Assembly (NCBI RefSeq): GCF_014904065.1
Contig: NZ_JACXJG010000009.1
Span: 1 to 6,410 of the forward strand
Direction of reading: 5' to 3'
DNA from: Gulosibacter sediminis
GTDB taxonomy: Bacteria; Actinomycetota; Actinomycetes; Actinomycetales; Microbacteriaceae
DNA length: 6,410 bases
In this document: positions 6,278 to 6,410 of the stretch, one piece after another
Numbering within the stretch: the first letter of the stretch is position 1
How the letters are laid out: each line of letters starts with the position of its first letter
Program-made: the position numbers and the translations under genes
The notes under the pieces: generated by a model
The model's database searches: none
Seen by the model: the letters and a program-made list of their open reading frames with translations, nothing else
What the model was told of the DNA's origin: nothing

Positions 6278-6410
6278 TCACGCTGATGCTGCCTTCCATG
6301 CGGCCGCGTCCTGCTCGTCAATCATGTCTCGTCTGAGCGCCACATCGACCACGGCCTCCCACCGGTCGAGCGGTGTCCGGCCCCGCATATCCTCCAGCGC
6401 CCGTCGAACG
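6278..6410 (-). CDS. Unidentified protein, C-terminal 43 residues
   Basis: A minus-strand frame enters from the right edge and stops at TGA 6280-6278. The visible tail contains RRALEDMRGRTPLDRWEAVV and RRDMIDEQDAAAWKAASA, charged and probably helical. Codons end mostly in G or C, as in the high-GC genes of the window, and a stem-loop follows the stop, both of which support a real gene. I do not recognise the family and the fragment is too short to name. Confidence 0.45.
   Translation of the reverse strand, partial: VRRALEDMRGRTPLDRWEAVVDVALRRDMIDEQDAAAWKAASA

Overview
The window reads as part of a cell-surface polysaccharide locus from a high-GC Gram-positive bacterium. An actinobacterium is likely, perhaps of the Micrococcales/Microbacteriaceae type. 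That placement is inferred from the G/C-rich third codon positions of the two right-hand genes and from the protein style, not from any marker gene. All recognised genes lie on the minus strand, so transcription runs from right to left.

Reading in transcription order from the right edge: (1) 6278-6410 is a probable C-terminal tail of an unidentified gene. It is followed by a perfect 9-bp stem-loop (6210-6232) and a 173-bp gap. (2) A two-domain glycosyltransferase (stop at 4155; start at GTG 6104 or, more likely, ATG 6038) joins a CgeB/GT4-like half to a GT2-like half. (3) After 15 bp comes wecC, a UDP-N-acetyl-D-mannosamine 6-dehydrogenase with all diagnostic motifs (2868-4139). (4) After a 138-bp gap comes a small DXD glycosyltransferase of the capsular-polysaccharide/GT32 type (1929-2729). 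(5) Next is a CatB-type hexapeptide-repeat acetyltransferase (1123 to about 1869). (6) A 530-bp A/T-richer stretch without a convincing gene follows. (7) The left edge holds the 5' end of an IS3-family insertion sequence with orfA, a T-TTT-TTC slippage site and the beginning of orfB (1 to about 592).

WecC makes UDP-ManNAcA, an activated acidic sugar. The glycosyltransferases would place sugars on a growing repeat unit and the acetyltransferase would O- or N-acetylate it. The expected product is an acidic, acetylated wall or capsular polysaccharide; teichuronic acid of Micrococcus luteus, built from glucose and ManNAcA, is a known precedent for ManNAcA in actinobacteria. Flippase, polymerase and UDP-GlcNAc 2-epimerase are not in the window.

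The clearest structural feature is a compositional break near 2868. wecC and the two-domain glycosyltransferase are G/C-rich, while the GT32-like and acetyltransferase genes and the gap beyond them are clearly A/T-richer, and an IS3 element lies at the far side. This is what a variable, horizontally acquired glycan cassette next to a conserved backbone would look like. I did not find a convincing wholly new system; the findings below are mostly modest.
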